Part shown: in pieces, positions 55,401 to 64,000 of the stretch
How positions within the stretch are numbered: the stretch's first letter is position 1
How the letters are laid out: each line of letters opens with the position of its first letter
Origin: Sphingobacterium gobiense
GTDB lineage: Bacteria > Bacteroidota > Bacteroidia > Sphingobacteriales > Sphingobacteriaceae
DNA: 64,000 nt
Assembly: GCF_002980575.1 (NCBI RefSeq)
Contig: NZ_PVBS01000001.1
Span: forward strand, 1,302,001 to 1,366,000
Direction: 5' to 3'
Notes under the pieces: model-generated
The model's input: the letters and a program-made list of their open reading frames with translations, nothing else
Databases searched by the model: none
Told to the model about the DNA's origin: nothing
Position numbers and translations under genes: made by a program

Positions 55401-55938
55401 ACAGATGAGTTTTGTTTAGTTACTGATAGCATCATTCAGTTAAGGAAGACCTGGCTGGGCAAGGAGCATTTGGACAGTACCATCAACCGAGTTACCACAT
55501 TGGTGGATCGGTCTGCTTTACTAAAGAAATATTTCTCTTATCAAATATCTCGATACACAGATCAGGATTTCACTTTTTCTTGGACAGAGCAACTTTTTGA
55601 CACAGCACTTACAGATATGGAGCAATTTGCAGTATTAAGTAAAAAGATTTTGCAAGAAATAAACGACGGCCAAATCAGCATCCATTATCCGGCAGTTGAT
55701 CCACTTTTAAGCAAACTTTACCACTTTAGATTTCTGCATCATGGATATTAGTACCACCCTTCCAAGCTGTAAACAGGCAATCCATTCAATAGTATATAGC
55801 TTTGTGTTTATTAATTTATGGAAGAAACTTTTACGATTTTGTAAGACTAACTACAGTTTGAACGGACTAAATATGATTTTCAAGGGACGGTATAGCTTAA
55901 CTGATAAAAGCTCTCCTTGGAAAGAGTTCAAATACAAA
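52474..55938. mobile_element. 3.5-kb insertion splitting the DUF2075 gene
   Basis: The two halves of the DUF2075 gene stop at TGTGATTC (52466-52473) and resume at TGCGATTC (55939-55946). The intact-order copy at about 25.0 kb shows this site only once (CTGCGATTCCAGA), so the stretch between is inserted and may be flanked by a 7-8 bp imperfect target duplication. No transposase or integrase is visible in it; its only clear gene is the large secreted protein. Confidence 0.65.
52638..55751 (+). CDS. Large secreted protein with hydrophobic hairpin and coiled coil
   Basis: 1037 residues from the ATG at 52638, which opens a signal peptide (MKKLTILLFFLYQAQNLAAQ); a frame 13 codons longer exists. 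Residues about 245-275 are a charged helix (EAYKEQLEKEREREEKLIKQ). Near residues 335-365 a glycine-rich hydrophobic stretch (VNLGNGVVGASLGIYNAF) is followed by a long coiled part (LLEQLEVLGNKIDTLSKEMH; DSKLNVIFENMNVHFKSMI). The back half is beta/helix of unknown kind. The hydrophobic-then-coil layout recalls alpha-helical pore-forming toxins, but no family is recognised. Sole gene of the insertion. Confidence 0.75.
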   Translation: MKKLTILLFFLYQAQNLAAQTVDKREIYWYTYLNSRGLSEEEVLDLALLNCAFKENKQLKADSLIPAYRYFKSVLYEARDQTRLSTLRAINTIGPLTELQSNLFAKMYSTMILQQWGQQEKRLYRSVNEKYTNYIQHDIYLEDLDIPRDELYEICWDLYTENLEYAKTINNFISLEFWPSDPIVPEIVTNLIDPYTLSLLEHISPDGKSTISKDSLNILTLEMVKKYDNEMQMGGISFSRKPEKAEYEAYKEQLEKEREREEKLIKQFSAANNVLAKMIANFNKTDAERFRSVFQNTVKIYDSWSKWKKEYFSITGDDSDESKLKQIVSIVNLGNGVVGASLGIYNAFSQSGKKTSEAYLLEQLEVLGNKIDTLSKEMHERFDIVDSKLNVIFENMNVHFKSMIYQIEEVQYITSQTRIEIVDTRKQLLRMEVDIIGYLQELSKQDWHLKLSYYLDYKTNFPNATIDKNELISTFHLFGYWGTEQAKNSLFSGRPGNYSFQDKDISTEIRKFSQSDANDLNYFVHYTRKRFNKNYYSTSPKSNPNLWVVGASAYLQLATDWPEVYRNNLTPSIVNLLIDNGEELKLTYKNILFLKGKTDTILFRNLVGLHKEKLEALKRSYNDIYLSFLKENRLNSDPAFSIWRIDSLRQYDFKVPSEMDYSDTITLDLDRYNPDGRVREFSRVKIGDGLIWRRFRPDTLNIVKYAHILRLGEPTLSYTYWEGIGTSTKYVGPAIDTDPGKLKFGYKTDLMSGVMTIQGEFGGHVIYKVSRNLGLIYYRSKVKPYAYASGTAKPDGSGIIPYSNYRKNHIELFKEIWTSDNVTKYWDLNVKYDYYDNMKSMHRIRSEVKWEMLRQQSQFYKKIASEEFTDYAVYNALDGAKELLKTYFQLAIPTMLESNESLRSCFYGLDQLLDRERFIAVTDEFCLVTDSIIQLRKTWLGKEHLDSTINRVTTLVDRSALLKKYFSYQISRYTDQDFTFSWTEQLFDTALTDMEQFAVLSKKILQEINDGQISIHYPAVDPLLSKLYHFRFLHHGY

Positions 55939-56161
55939 TGCGATTCCAGATTATATTCATAGATGGTACAGCCATTTTCTCTACCGACATACGGATAAAA
56001 CTCGAAGAACTGATTTCCCCTCTTCGAACTGCCACCATGACTTCGTTTTGGGAGGGATTGTACCCAAACTGCTGCAGGAACTGCTCGTGGAGTATATCGG
56101 CAAGCTTGTTCTGGATATTTAATTGTATAAACTCGGTTGCTGACCCAGCGTATAGCTTCAT
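55939..56161 (-). pseudogene. DUF2075 helicase gene, N-terminal piece with internal deletion
   Basis: Starts at an ATG overlapping the MazG stop (ATGA). The first 40 residues (MKLYAGSATEFIQLNIQNKL to FGYNPSQNEV) are the normal DUF2075 opening; then it jumps to VAVRRGEISSSSFIR, losing some 300 residues including Walker A. A missing base soon after (EKMAVPS instead of EKMGCTVYEY) shifts the frame before the insertion point. Confidence 0.8.
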
Positions 56162-56499
56162 AGTTCGTTGTATTTTTTGGCTGTTATTTTGGCTTTATCG
56201 ACGGGATATTTTTCGTTGTTGGGCTTGATCTTGTCTTCGATGATCTGCTGGATGTCGAGCCCATGTTTATCGGCCAGTAAAAGGGCGTACATCAGCACGT
56301 CTGCCAGTTCTTCTTTCAGCTTTTCGGGATGGGCTTCTTCGTTGCCTTTCCAAAGAAATAGTTCCAATAGCTCGGATGCTTCTATACTGAGGGCTACGGC
56401 GAGGTCTTTGGAATTGTGGAACTGCTGCCAGTCGCGGGCATCGCGAAAGTCCCTGATCTGCTGCAAGAGTTGTTCGATATCTGTCATGGTGTGCTTCAA
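56158..56499 (-). CDS. MazG-like nucleotide pyrophosphohydrolase (copy 2)
   Basis: 113 residues, differing from the 22389-22730 copy at about seven positions; the metal-binding EASELLELFLW and KEELADVL segments are intact. Its TGA overlaps the DUF2075 start as ATGA, which shows tight coupling of MazG with DUF2075 in this copy too. Its partner is destroyed, so MazG is now alone. The upstream 60 bp also match those of copy 1. Confidence 0.88.
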   Translation of the reverse strand: MKHTMTDIEQLLQQIRDFRDARDWQQFHNSKDLAVALSIEASELLELFLWKGNEEAHPEKLKEELADVLMYALLLADKHGLDIQQIIEDKIKPNNEKYPVDKAKITAKKYNEL

Positions 56500-56865
56500 A
56501 AACGGCTTGATGGCTAAATTTACGAATTTTGTGGGAATATTGGGGGTGAAATGGAATTATTGTTGACTGTACCAAATCGGCGCAAATGGATTTTCATTTT
56601 GCATGAAGTTTAAATATTGGATATATTAGTGAGATATTTTATAAACTAACACAACCATTACATGTATACATTTTCCCAGCGTTTTTCAGACTAAAAGACT
56701 ATATCAAAAGGCCACAGGCTAGAATCGAATTCATACTGGTTTAAAGCGATATGCTTGGCTCAAAATTACCGATATATTCAACTCATAACTACCCTACCCA
56801 CAAGCGCTTAATATCAGTAAATTTTATTACGGCTAAATACCGATCGAGGTAACACATCCCACACA
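56500..56865. other. Intergenic, nothing recognised
   Basis: About 365 bp between MazG copy 2 and the RND operon end. The first 50 bp match the MazG copy 1 upstream region (GTGTGCTTCAAAAACGGCTT); the remainder shows no gene, terminator or repeat. Confidence 0.5.
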
Positions 56866-59800
56866 TTAATCCATTTTCGTACCGCCCTTGCCTACCCCCA
56901 TAAAAAGCGGTAGAAACAAGAGCGTAGCGATGGTAGATATGGTCAATCCTCCCATTGTACCGACAGCAAGCGGAAACCAAAAAGCCTCTTTGCTGTCACC
57001 GATCAAAAAAGGAATGAATCCTAGTATCGTTGATAAGACTGTTAACAATATTGGCCTTATCTTCGCTTGGCAAGCCTTGAAATATGCACGTAACGTAGAT
57101 ATTTGCGACCCGGCGCTAACTATATGGTTGTACTCTTCGACAATGTAAATATTCGCATTTATGGTCAATGCCGCCAAAAGAATAAATGAAGCATATCCGC
57201 CCTGGTCGAACTCGATGGAAAAAAAATAAAAAGACAGGAATATCCCGATGAAAGATATCGGGATAACAAATATGATATATAAAGGCTTTTTAAAGGAATT
57301 GAATAAAACAGAACAAACGAGATAGATAACGATAAAAACATAGATCAACAAGAAATAATCGTGTATCTTGTTGTTCCCTCGATACTTAGGATTAGCATCT
57401 TTTATTGTATAACCCAATGGCAGTCCTTTGGCAAACTCTTCAATATTGCGTTCCTGCACCTTTCTTCCTTGCTCATGTGCTCCGATGTATTCGTATTGCA
57501 GGCATAAACGATATTGCTGATTAACCTTTCCTACTTCCTTTGGCATCTGCATTTTATCGATACTCGCCAGTTCAGATAATTTGTAACTATGATTGTTGAT
57601 ATGGATGGGGATATGCAGCATATCCCAAATAGCATAATCATCCGCTTGCTTCGCATGTAAAAATACACGATCTATACCGCCATCAGGGGTAGGGAGATTG
57701 CCGGCGTTTATTCTATTTCCAAGTACCGTGTTCAATTGTTCATAAAGCTGATAGGGTTGTATATTTTCCTCGATCAGTCGATCTTTTTTAAGGACAAATA
57801 CGAATTCCTCATAATCAGCTTTATACCAACTGAATTCTGCATTAACAAATACCTCTCGGACACGTCGCTGTTCCAATAATTTTTGTTTGAATTGTTCAGC
57901 CCAGTGCAATAATTCGTCATAATTATATCCGAATATCTCCACCCGATAAGATCCAGCCCCCTCTCGAATATCATTACTAAATCCATCACCAAGCCCATAA
58001 ACACCCCAACTGCCTCCGCCGAGCTCCAAAGACTTATTAATGAGTCGAGATTTTAACAGGTATGGAAAATCACCATTTGTATGTTCTTCTACAAACTGGA
58101 TACTGATACTGGCTTGTTGGGCACTACGTACATCCGTTTGAAATTGCCTAACTTCCGGAAATTGACTGATGTAACTTTCCATCTGCTGTACCAATCCATT
58201 CATCTCTTCTATGGTCGAATTACTCGGTAATGAAGCATTTATTTGTAAGCTTGTTTCTTCTGGATCTGTAAAATAAGTACCGTGTTTTACCTTCTGGACA
58301 AACAAACGCAATGTTCCCCCGAATGTATAGTTGACATAGGGTGCTACCGTTTCCTTATAGAACTCACTGCCTAGTGTACCGTTATACCAACTCGCCCATT
58401 TTGTATTATTTTCTATTTTTTCGGGGAGAAGAAATACCGGCAAACCGAAAGCCAAGATCAATAACGTAATTACGATGGCCCGCCAACGATACAAAAACCA
58501 GCATAAAACCCCGTAATACCGATAAAAATAAATCGAAAACCGTAGTCTTTTCCGACGGCCTAATATGGGATGGTCGCCATCCTTTTGCTCGTATCGTTCT
58601 AATTTAAGTTTATCCAACAATGCGGGGACCAAAAACAAGGCAATAAACAACGAGATCCCCAGATTGACCATCATCACCATCGCGAAATCCAGTAAGTTCA
58701 ACCGGACACGCTCATCCATCAGAAAAACGACAGTTAATGTACCTATTGTCGTCACCGTAGCCGCCATAATAGACATAAACGCCCGAAGATTTTTTTTACG
58801 CGTGATGTGCTCTGCCATGACGATGGTATTGTCTATAATTAGGGTGAGAGAAATGGTAATCCCGGCTAAAGAGTATAGCTGGATTTCCAGTTCCAATAAA
58901 TAGTATAATATTGCTGCTATAGTCAAATTGCTGAACAGCGATATCACTGTGAGCAACACGTACTTTAAATTACGGTAGGTAAATAACATAAACGACAGCA
59001 AAATGGCTAACGTCAAACCTGTTCTAAAATAAATCTTGTCAAGTTCTTTTTGGATAAACTCCGTTGCGTCATAATTAAGGTGTAATTCATATCCGGCGGG
59101 CAACATTTTTCTGACATCGTTAAGCTCCTGCTTTATCCTTTTTCCCAATACCAATTGGTTGCTCCATTCATCTGCCACAATTGTTAAGTAGATCGAATTC
59201 AATCCATTTATACGAAAATAACTTTGTGCCTGTTCCTCAACACGATTCACTCGCAGCAGTTTTTGCAAGGGGATGATCGTTCCGTCTCCTCTGCGAACCC
59301 CGATTTGCATAAAAGCATCGGATATAGATGTATGTGCTGAACGTACTGTAATCTGTATCCACTCCTTCTTTCGTGATGGCGTTTCGACTATACCCATATC
59401 GAGAAATTCAACCTGTGTGACTTCGGATAATGTTCGCTGTATTTCCCGCACGGTTACTTCATATTTCCTTAAGACATCGGCATCATATTCCAAACGCCAT
59501 ACCGTCGGCACAGCACCCCGCACATCCACTTGATAGACCCCTTCGATCAGTGCAAGTTGGGGCTTTATACTTTTCTCTGCAAAGTCCTGTATTTCGTAGG
59601 GAGTCACTGGCGCGTTAATGGTATAAGCCAATATCGATTTGTTGGCATTTTTATCTGCCTTGCTCTGCGAAATGTAGGGGTACGAAACATTTTCGGGCAG
59701 CATACTCCATGTCTGCCGGATAATGGTTAATATCTCAAAGCGGGCGACATCGATATCTGTATGTTTGTTAAACTCGATTTGTATACGCCCCCACCCGTCC

Positions 59801-60048
59801 CCCGATTTTGAGCTGATCTTCTTTATACCATCTATCCGGTTCAACATAGCCTCTAATCGCGACGTAGCTTCAAGCTCTACTGTTCTGGGCGAGCTGCCAT
59901 ACATGGAGAAGTGCACCCCAATATTCGGCAATGTCTGTGATGGCGCTAGTTTAATGGGCAGCAGCGGCACTAAAGCCAATCCAATCAATGACAGGCAGGC
60001 GAATACCAAGATAACGGAGAAGGATGATATTTTTTTTTGTTTCCCCAT
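56866..60048 (-). CDS. RND efflux permease, second subunit
   Basis: 1060 residues from MGKQKK at 60048, 4 bp after the TolC stop; a start 8 codons earlier would overlap TolC. Typical AcrB/MdtB architecture: first membrane helix, porter domain, a run of helices at about 340-480 (TISLTLIIDNTIVMAEHITR is helix 4, with the Asp used in proton transfer), a second porter domain and helices at about 860-1050. It exports drugs or lipophilic compounds using the proton gradient together with TolC and an adaptor. Two different RND subunits in one operon suggest a mixed trimer like MdtBC. Confidence 0.93.
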   Translation of the reverse strand: MGKQKKISSFSVILVFACLSLIGLALVPLLPIKLAPSQTLPNIGVHFSMYGSSPRTVELEATSRLEAMLNRIDGIKKISSKSGDGWGRIQIEFNKHTDIDVARFEILTIIRQTWSMLPENVSYPYISQSKADKNANKSILAYTINAPVTPYEIQDFAEKSIKPQLALIEGVYQVDVRGAVPTVWRLEYDADVLRKYEVTVREIQRTLSEVTQVEFLDMGIVETPSRKKEWIQITVRSAHTSISDAFMQIGVRRGDGTIIPLQKLLRVNRVEEQAQSYFRINGLNSIYLTIVADEWSNQLVLGKRIKQELNDVRKMLPAGYELHLNYDATEFIQKELDKIYFRTGLTLAILLSFMLFTYRNLKYVLLTVISLFSNLTIAAILYYLLELEIQLYSLAGITISLTLIIDNTIVMAEHITRKKNLRAFMSIMAATVTTIGTLTVVFLMDERVRLNLLDFAMVMMVNLGISLFIALFLVPALLDKLKLERYEQKDGDHPILGRRKRLRFSIYFYRYYGVLCWFLYRWRAIVITLLILAFGLPVFLLPEKIENNTKWASWYNGTLGSEFYKETVAPYVNYTFGGTLRLFVQKVKHGTYFTDPEETSLQINASLPSNSTIEEMNGLVQQMESYISQFPEVRQFQTDVRSAQQASISIQFVEEHTNGDFPYLLKSRLINKSLELGGGSWGVYGLGDGFSNDIREGAGSYRVEIFGYNYDELLHWAEQFKQKLLEQRRVREVFVNAEFSWYKADYEEFVFVLKKDRLIEENIQPYQLYEQLNTVLGNRINAGNLPTPDGGIDRVFLHAKQADDYAIWDMLHIPIHINNHSYKLSELASIDKMQMPKEVGKVNQQYRLCLQYEYIGAHEQGRKVQERNIEEFAKGLPLGYTIKDANPKYRGNNKIHDYFLLIYVFIVIYLVCSVLFNSFKKPLYIIFVIPISFIGIFLSFYFFSIEFDQGGYASFILLAALTINANIYIVEEYNHIVSAGSQISTLRAYFKACQAKIRPILLTVLSTILGFIPFLIGDSKEAFWFPLAVGTMGGLTISTIATLLFLPLFMGVGKGGTKMD

Positions 60049-60052
60049 CTGT

Positions 60053-61537
60053 TTACATGTGCATGTTATCAAAAATGTAGGACAGCGATTCGCCTGAATT
60101 AAAATCGTATAAGGTTAGTTTCCGGATTCTGAAATAGCATGTCCAGTAGTTTTTCAGCGCGGCAATATAGTTTTTCTGCGCATCTTTCTGTCGATTGAGG
60201 GATAACGTTAAGCTATTGATATCTGATTTACCAATGATAAATCGTTGCTTTGTAGCTTGAAAAGCTGCTAACCCCAGTTCCAACGCCTCTTCGGCGCTGT
60301 TTATCATATCCTGCTGTACGCCAAACTCGCTGACCGTAACCATAACATCCTGTTCTAAACTTTGCTCTCGCTGCTGCGTAGATATCTTCGCTATATTAAG
60401 ATTATTACGCGCCATATTGACTTTGCCTTTTCTAACGCCCCAATCGAGGATAGGGATTGTTAGACCGATACTCACAAGATTCTGTTGCAGGGGGTTTCTG
60501 TAAGCCCCGGCAAAGGTCGGATCGACTTGGTTGAAACCGGCACTTGCAGACAGACTAGCTTGAAAGGCGGCCTCCCGGCGTGTACGTTCTACTTCTCTTT
60601 CTGCTTCCATGATTTCCTGACGGTTAGCCAGGTAGTCCGGGTTATTTTTTGCGGCCAACAATAAAGCCTGTTCGATAGGAATATTAATATGCATTGGCCT
60701 TTCGGGCAGGACGACAGCTAACTCCTCACTTTTATCCATATTCAGATAATTACTCAGACTAAATGTCGCCCTCTGTAGTTCAATTTCGCTGTTCTTCAAC
60801 GTATTTCGTGCGTTTACGGCATCCAATTTTAAGGTCAGCATATCGGCCTGCGATATAGCTGCAATCTTAAGCCGTTCCTGCCCCATAAGGAACAAGGTAT
60901 CCGAAGAGTTGACGTTGTCACTGGCCATTTCAAACTCAGCCTGCGCCGTGGCTAACCCAAAAAACAGCTCGATTACTGCCTCCGCTATCTCTTCCCGTTC
61001 GTATAAGTATTGTTTTTTTGCTTTTTCATATTTCAATGGTTCTACCTTTTTTTCCCATTTAAAGGGATTAAAGCCCATTAAATTCTGAACATACCCTATC
61101 CGTAACGGGACACTGGAATATTGCGAAAAACCTCCCTCGCTAAAATTTCGAAAATACCCAAGTTGCGAATCAATAAAAAAAGTACCTCCGGTCCAATCCA
61201 GATTCTGATTAATAGAAATATTCCCGGATGTATAAAAGGATTGCTGGACACGGTAAACATCAATGTTATTGTCCGGATCGTAACGCTTGGTGAACTCTCT
61301 GTTGTACTGTACAGGCACAAGATTCAGGTTCAGCGAAGGCAGTCGACCGGCCTTAAACGACCGGTATTGCCAATAATTGGCCAGATATAGATTTTTTACC
61401 CTAAACGACTGTAACGAACTATCACTAGCTATATCGATACTCTCTTGGAGTGTCAGCTGTCGAGTCTTGTCGGCCTGTGCTCTCGCTGCACCATACCATC
61501 CTACAATTATCAAAAGAATAAAAAGATACTTCCCCAT
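60053..61537 (-). CDS. TolC-family outer-membrane efflux channel
   Basis: 494 residues with a signal peptide (LFILLIIVGWYGAARAQ). Two halves of coiled helices with the family's repeated pattern: LTLQESIDIASDSSLQSFRV at the start, NPDYLANRQEIMEAEREVER in the middle, VSIGLTIPILDWGVRKGKVN just after the strand region. It forms the outer-membrane duct for the adjoining RND pumps. Lies between the two RND genes: 4 bp from each. Confidence 0.92.
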   Translation of the reverse strand: MGKYLFILLIIVGWYGAARAQADKTRQLTLQESIDIASDSSLQSFRVKNLYLANYWQYRSFKAGRLPSLNLNLVPVQYNREFTKRYDPDNNIDVYRVQQSFYTSGNISINQNLDWTGGTFFIDSQLGYFRNFSEGGFSQYSSVPLRIGYVQNLMGFNPFKWEKKVEPLKYEKAKKQYLYEREEIAEAVIELFFGLATAQAEFEMASDNVNSSDTLFLMGQERLKIAAISQADMLTLKLDAVNARNTLKNSEIELQRATFSLSNYLNMDKSEELAVVLPERPMHINIPIEQALLLAAKNNPDYLANRQEIMEAEREVERTRREAAFQASLSASAGFNQVDPTFAGAYRNPLQQNLVSIGLTIPILDWGVRKGKVNMARNNLNIAKISTQQREQSLEQDVMVTVSEFGVQQDMINSAEEALELGLAAFQATKQRFIIGKSDINSLTLSLNRQKDAQKNYIAALKNYWTCYFRIRKLTLYDFNSGESLSYIFDNMHM

Positions 61538-61541
61538 ATAC

Positions 61542-64000
61542 TTATTTTTTTACGGCCTTCTTACGGTAAACAAACCAATACACCAACGGCACTACAAAAA
61601 GACTGATTGGTGTTCCTATCAACATGCCGCCAATGGTTGCTACGGCTAATGGTTTTTCCAGCTCTGATCCCATATCGTTGCTGAACAACAGCGGGAGCAT
61701 ACACACAATGGTTGTCATGCTGGTCATTAAGATGGCATTGAGTCTTCTACGCCCTGCTTCATGGATCGCCACCATTAAATCGATATCTTGCTTGCGGAGC
61801 TGGTTCATGATATCCAATTTCAGAATGCTGTCATTGATGATGATGCCACTGGTGACGATGATACCGATAGCCGACATCAGGTTAAGACTATACCCGAAAA
61901 CCATCAACAAACCCAAAGCCGCCGCTATGGCTATCGGGATTTCCATTAACACAATCAGGGGCTGGACAAAGCTTTCAAACTGTGCCGCTAGGATAAAATA
62001 CATCAACATAATCGATACCAAGAGGATGACCAGCAATTCATCCAGCATCTTTTGGTTGAAAAAAAATGCGCCTGAAAAGCCTATATCCCGTCCACTGTTT
62101 GGTCTGACGTGCTCCCGTAACTTTTTCCATGTTTCTTCTGGATGCGCCACATCGTACAGTTCAAAGGGTATGAACTCACCGTTACGACCGGCTGTGATGT
62201 ATTTCATCCCCTCTGTCGTTTCGATGTTGACAAACACCTTTAAAGGCACGTTACGAGCCGGATCTTCCCGCTGTGATCCCGGTATATAGAGTAGCGTATT
62301 TTGGATCGCTTCGCGTACGTCGGAACGTTCCTTCCCCAGCACGACAGGAAGGTACTGCTGATAGGACCGGAGTGTGGTGATCTCTTCTTCCTTAAAGCCC
62401 GCTTTCAACGATTGGTCTACCAAATGATAGGGTACATTGTACAGCAGGAGTTTTTCATGGTCGATCTGAATATCCAATTGCTTCTGGAACGGCACACTTC
62501 GGGATGGATACCCCGTTAAAGCATGGATGCGACTTTGCCAAGCGATAATAGAATCCTGCCCCGGCATATTGACCTGATTTCTAGGATAATATTCGAGACG
62601 GAGATCCGGTTCGGTAGTTGAAAAAATTCGCTCAAAAATGTTTCCCGTTGGCACAAAAGCCAGAATCGCTTGTGGAAAATCTTGCTCCAGATAACGCATG
62701 ATGTTATCCTGAAGCGCGTTGATGGCCGTCTGCTCGGCTACCTGCATGTATATTTCACATTCGGATACTGTGTGTTCGCGTTCACTGTTCAATAAAAACT
62801 GTTGCTGTCCGATAAGCGCAGAAGTGACCGTTACCTGAGATTGTATATGTTCTATAAGCGCTATCGAACGTTTCTGATTTTCTTCCAGATGGATATTTTC
62901 ATTCCATTCAATCTTCACCAAGAGTTCATGTTGGCTTATCTCGGGCATTTTTTCCTTCGGAATAACAAAAAACATCCATACGCTTAACGGGAATATTGCC
63001 AATATCAATAACACCGTGATCGCCTTATACGAAAATACCCACTCTGCTATACGGTGGTATATTCGTTCGGGGGCGGGTTTATTTTTGCTGCCCTGACCGC
63101 TTACCGGTTTAGGTGATCGTGGTCCCCGTAATCGCACACGATAGATGAGTTTGTATAGCACCGGGAGCAACAATATCCCCGTAAGATAAGAAACCAGCAA
63201 CCCTATTGTCACGGAAAAAGCCTGATCAAAAAATATTGCCCCCGCAATACCGCTCATAAAGATTAAGGGCACAAAGACGGCAATCGTCGTAAACGATGAA
63301 CTGAGCATCGGCAGGATGACCTCGTTTGTCCCCTTGATGCAGGCCTCATCAATGCCCGAATCACCTAAACGATACTGGCCGATATTGTCGGTAACGATAA
63401 TGGAATTATCGATCATCATGCCCAGCGCCAGTATCAGACCTGTTAAGGAAACAATGTTCAACGAAATATTACAGAGATAAAAAAACAAGAGACTGATGAT
63501 CAGAGAAACGAATATACTGATGCCAATGATCAACGGGGAGCGTATGTCTCGCATAAAAAAGATGGACACTAGACAGACAAAAACAAAGGCAAGAATGAGG
63601 TTTTGATGTAAATTAACTATCGTATAATCCAATAACTCCGTTTGGTTTTGGGTCGTCGAAAATTGTATCTCCGGATAAGTGCGTTTGAGGCTTCCTATTG
63701 TACTTTCCAAAGCTTCCTGCAGATTGGACATGTTTTCATCGCCTTGCTTGATAATGCCCATACTAACGGCCCGATGACCATTGTATAACGCAACTCCTTT
63801 CTCCAGCTGAGACACCACCTCTATGTCTGCGATATCCTGCAATTGAAAAATCCGCCCGTTCTTCCGGATATAGAGCTCTTGGATATCCTCAAGTGTACGC
63901 ACGACGGAAGAAAAATTAATATTATAGGCATAATGCCCATCCTTAACCTGCGTTGCACCGGGTGCTATATTGTTGTCCTGTAGTGCTGATGAAATATCCG
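61542..64000 (-). CDS. RND efflux permease, first subunit (partial at window edge)
   Basis: The frame continues through the right edge, so the ends seen are residues of a permease lacking its first part (about 819 codons visible). An apparent GTG start at 63902 lies inside continuous RND sequence (ALQDNNIAPGATQVKDGHYA upstream), so it is not the true start. Visible: helix 4-type GLILALGMMIDNSIIVTDNI with its Asp, SSSFTTIAVFVPLIFMSGIA, and C-terminal helices (GIIVTSGIIINDSILKLDIM). First gene of the operon; a membrane-fusion protein gene should lie further upstream. Confidence 0.92.
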   Translation of the reverse strand, partial: DISSALQDNNIAPGATQVKDGHYAYNINFSSVVRTLEDIQELYIRKNGRIFQLQDIADIEVVSQLEKGVALYNGHRAVSMGIIKQGDENMSNLQEALESTIGSLKRTYPEIQFSTTQNQTELLDYTIVNLHQNLILAFVFVCLVSIFFMRDIRSPLIIGISIFVSLIISLLFFYLCNISLNIVSLTGLILALGMMIDNSIIVTDNIGQYRLGDSGIDEACIKGTNEVILPMLSSSFTTIAVFVPLIFMSGIAGAIFFDQAFSVTIGLLVSYLTGILLLPVLYKLIYRVRLRGPRSPKPVSGQGSKNKPAPERIYHRIAEWVFSYKAITVLLILAIFPLSVWMFFVIPKEKMPEISQHELLVKIEWNENIHLEENQKRSIALIEHIQSQVTVTSALIGQQQFLLNSEREHTVSECEIYMQVAEQTAINALQDNIMRYLEQDFPQAILAFVPTGNIFERIFSTTEPDLRLEYYPRNQVNMPGQDSIIAWQSRIHALTGYPSRSVPFQKQLDIQIDHEKLLLYNVPYHLVDQSLKAGFKEEEITTLRSYQQYLPVVLGKERSDVREAIQNTLLYIPGSQREDPARNVPLKVFVNIETTEGMKYITAGRNGEFIPFELYDVAHPEETWKKLREHVRPNSGRDIGFSGAFFFNQKMLDELLVILLVSIMLMYFILAAQFESFVQPLIVLMEIPIAIAAALGLLMVFGYSLNLMSAIGIIVTSGIIINDSILKLDIMNQLRKQDIDLMVAIHEAGRRRLNAILMTSMTTIVCMLPLLFSNDMGSELEKPLAVATIGGMLIGTPISLFVVPLVYWFVYRKKAVKK

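Noticed and set aside
55741..55962. 73-residue plus-strand frame after the secreted protein
   Set aside because: Overlaps the 3' end of that gene and crosses the insertion junction into DUF2075 sequence.
1..64000. tRNA or rRNA genes
   Set aside because: None recognised by eye; no island-flanking tRNA was found, so no integration site is claimed.

Overview
The window looks like chromosome of a Bacteroidota bacterium, most likely Sphingobacteriaceae (Sphingobacterium/Pedobacter type). The support is a redoxin-SusC-SusD nutrient-uptake operon, a Bacteroidota-type RND/TolC efflux operon, TAnnTTTG -7 promoter boxes, an RteC remnant and AbiJ/DUF6161/DUF6520-type proteins. The genus is inference; there is no rRNA or tRNA here to fix it.

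Layout. (1) 1-6.4 kb: end of an unknown gene, a small secreted DUF6520-like protein, then on the minus strand a coupled redoxin > SusC > SusD operon. Its leader (about 5.8-6.4 kb) is unusual: a possible switching hairpin at the start codon, followed by two arrays whose core motif recurs every 11 bp, one of them a 215-bp inverted array. (2) 6.5-14.2 kb: plus-strand accessory genes: two HTH proteins and a coupled unknown protein, DUF2971, an HNH protein, and an OLD/PARIS-like ATPase-TOPRIM fusion. (3) 14.3-18.4 kb: insertion-sequence scrapyard: a repeat array that looks like an IS21-type end, a 2.6-kb IS21 element with frameshifted istA, a gene tail cut by it, and a second truncated IS21. (4) 18.9-28.3 kb, minus strand: small unknown genes, a MazG pyrophosphohydrolase followed by a GIY-YIG/DUF2075 helicase/S24 peptidase fusion, a broken second DUF2075 gene, a Fic protein with an AbiEi-like N-terminus behind four 24-bp iterons, an Asp/Glu racemase homologue and an rteC stub.

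(5) 28.3-47.7 kb: AT-rich accessory region rich in immunity-like or defence-like small proteins (WapI-type, DUF6624, DUF6161 plus a membrane partner, DUF4062, Mrr nuclease, AbiJ stub, a candidate permuted NlpC/P60-LRAT enzyme with an unknown partner), a 370-bp duplication, and many frameshifted or clipped genes. (6) 47.8-51.1 kb: a minus-strand operon with an ImmA/IrrE metalloprotease. (7) 51.8-56.5 kb: a second MazG-DUF2075 pair. Here the DUF2075 gene is wrecked by an internal deletion, a frameshift and a 3.5-kb insertion that carries a gene for a large secreted protein. (8) 56.9-64 kb: RND-TolC-RND efflux operon, running off the right edge.

How the parts fit: the two ends (SusCD, RND efflux) look like ordinary chromosome. 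The middle behaves as a defence/accessory island with repeated MazG-DUF2075 modules, IS21 and IS66 debris and a conjugative-transposon stub. No complete integrase or mobilisation genes were seen, so current mobility is not supported. Functions given for defence-like genes rest on family resemblance read by eye, not on searches.
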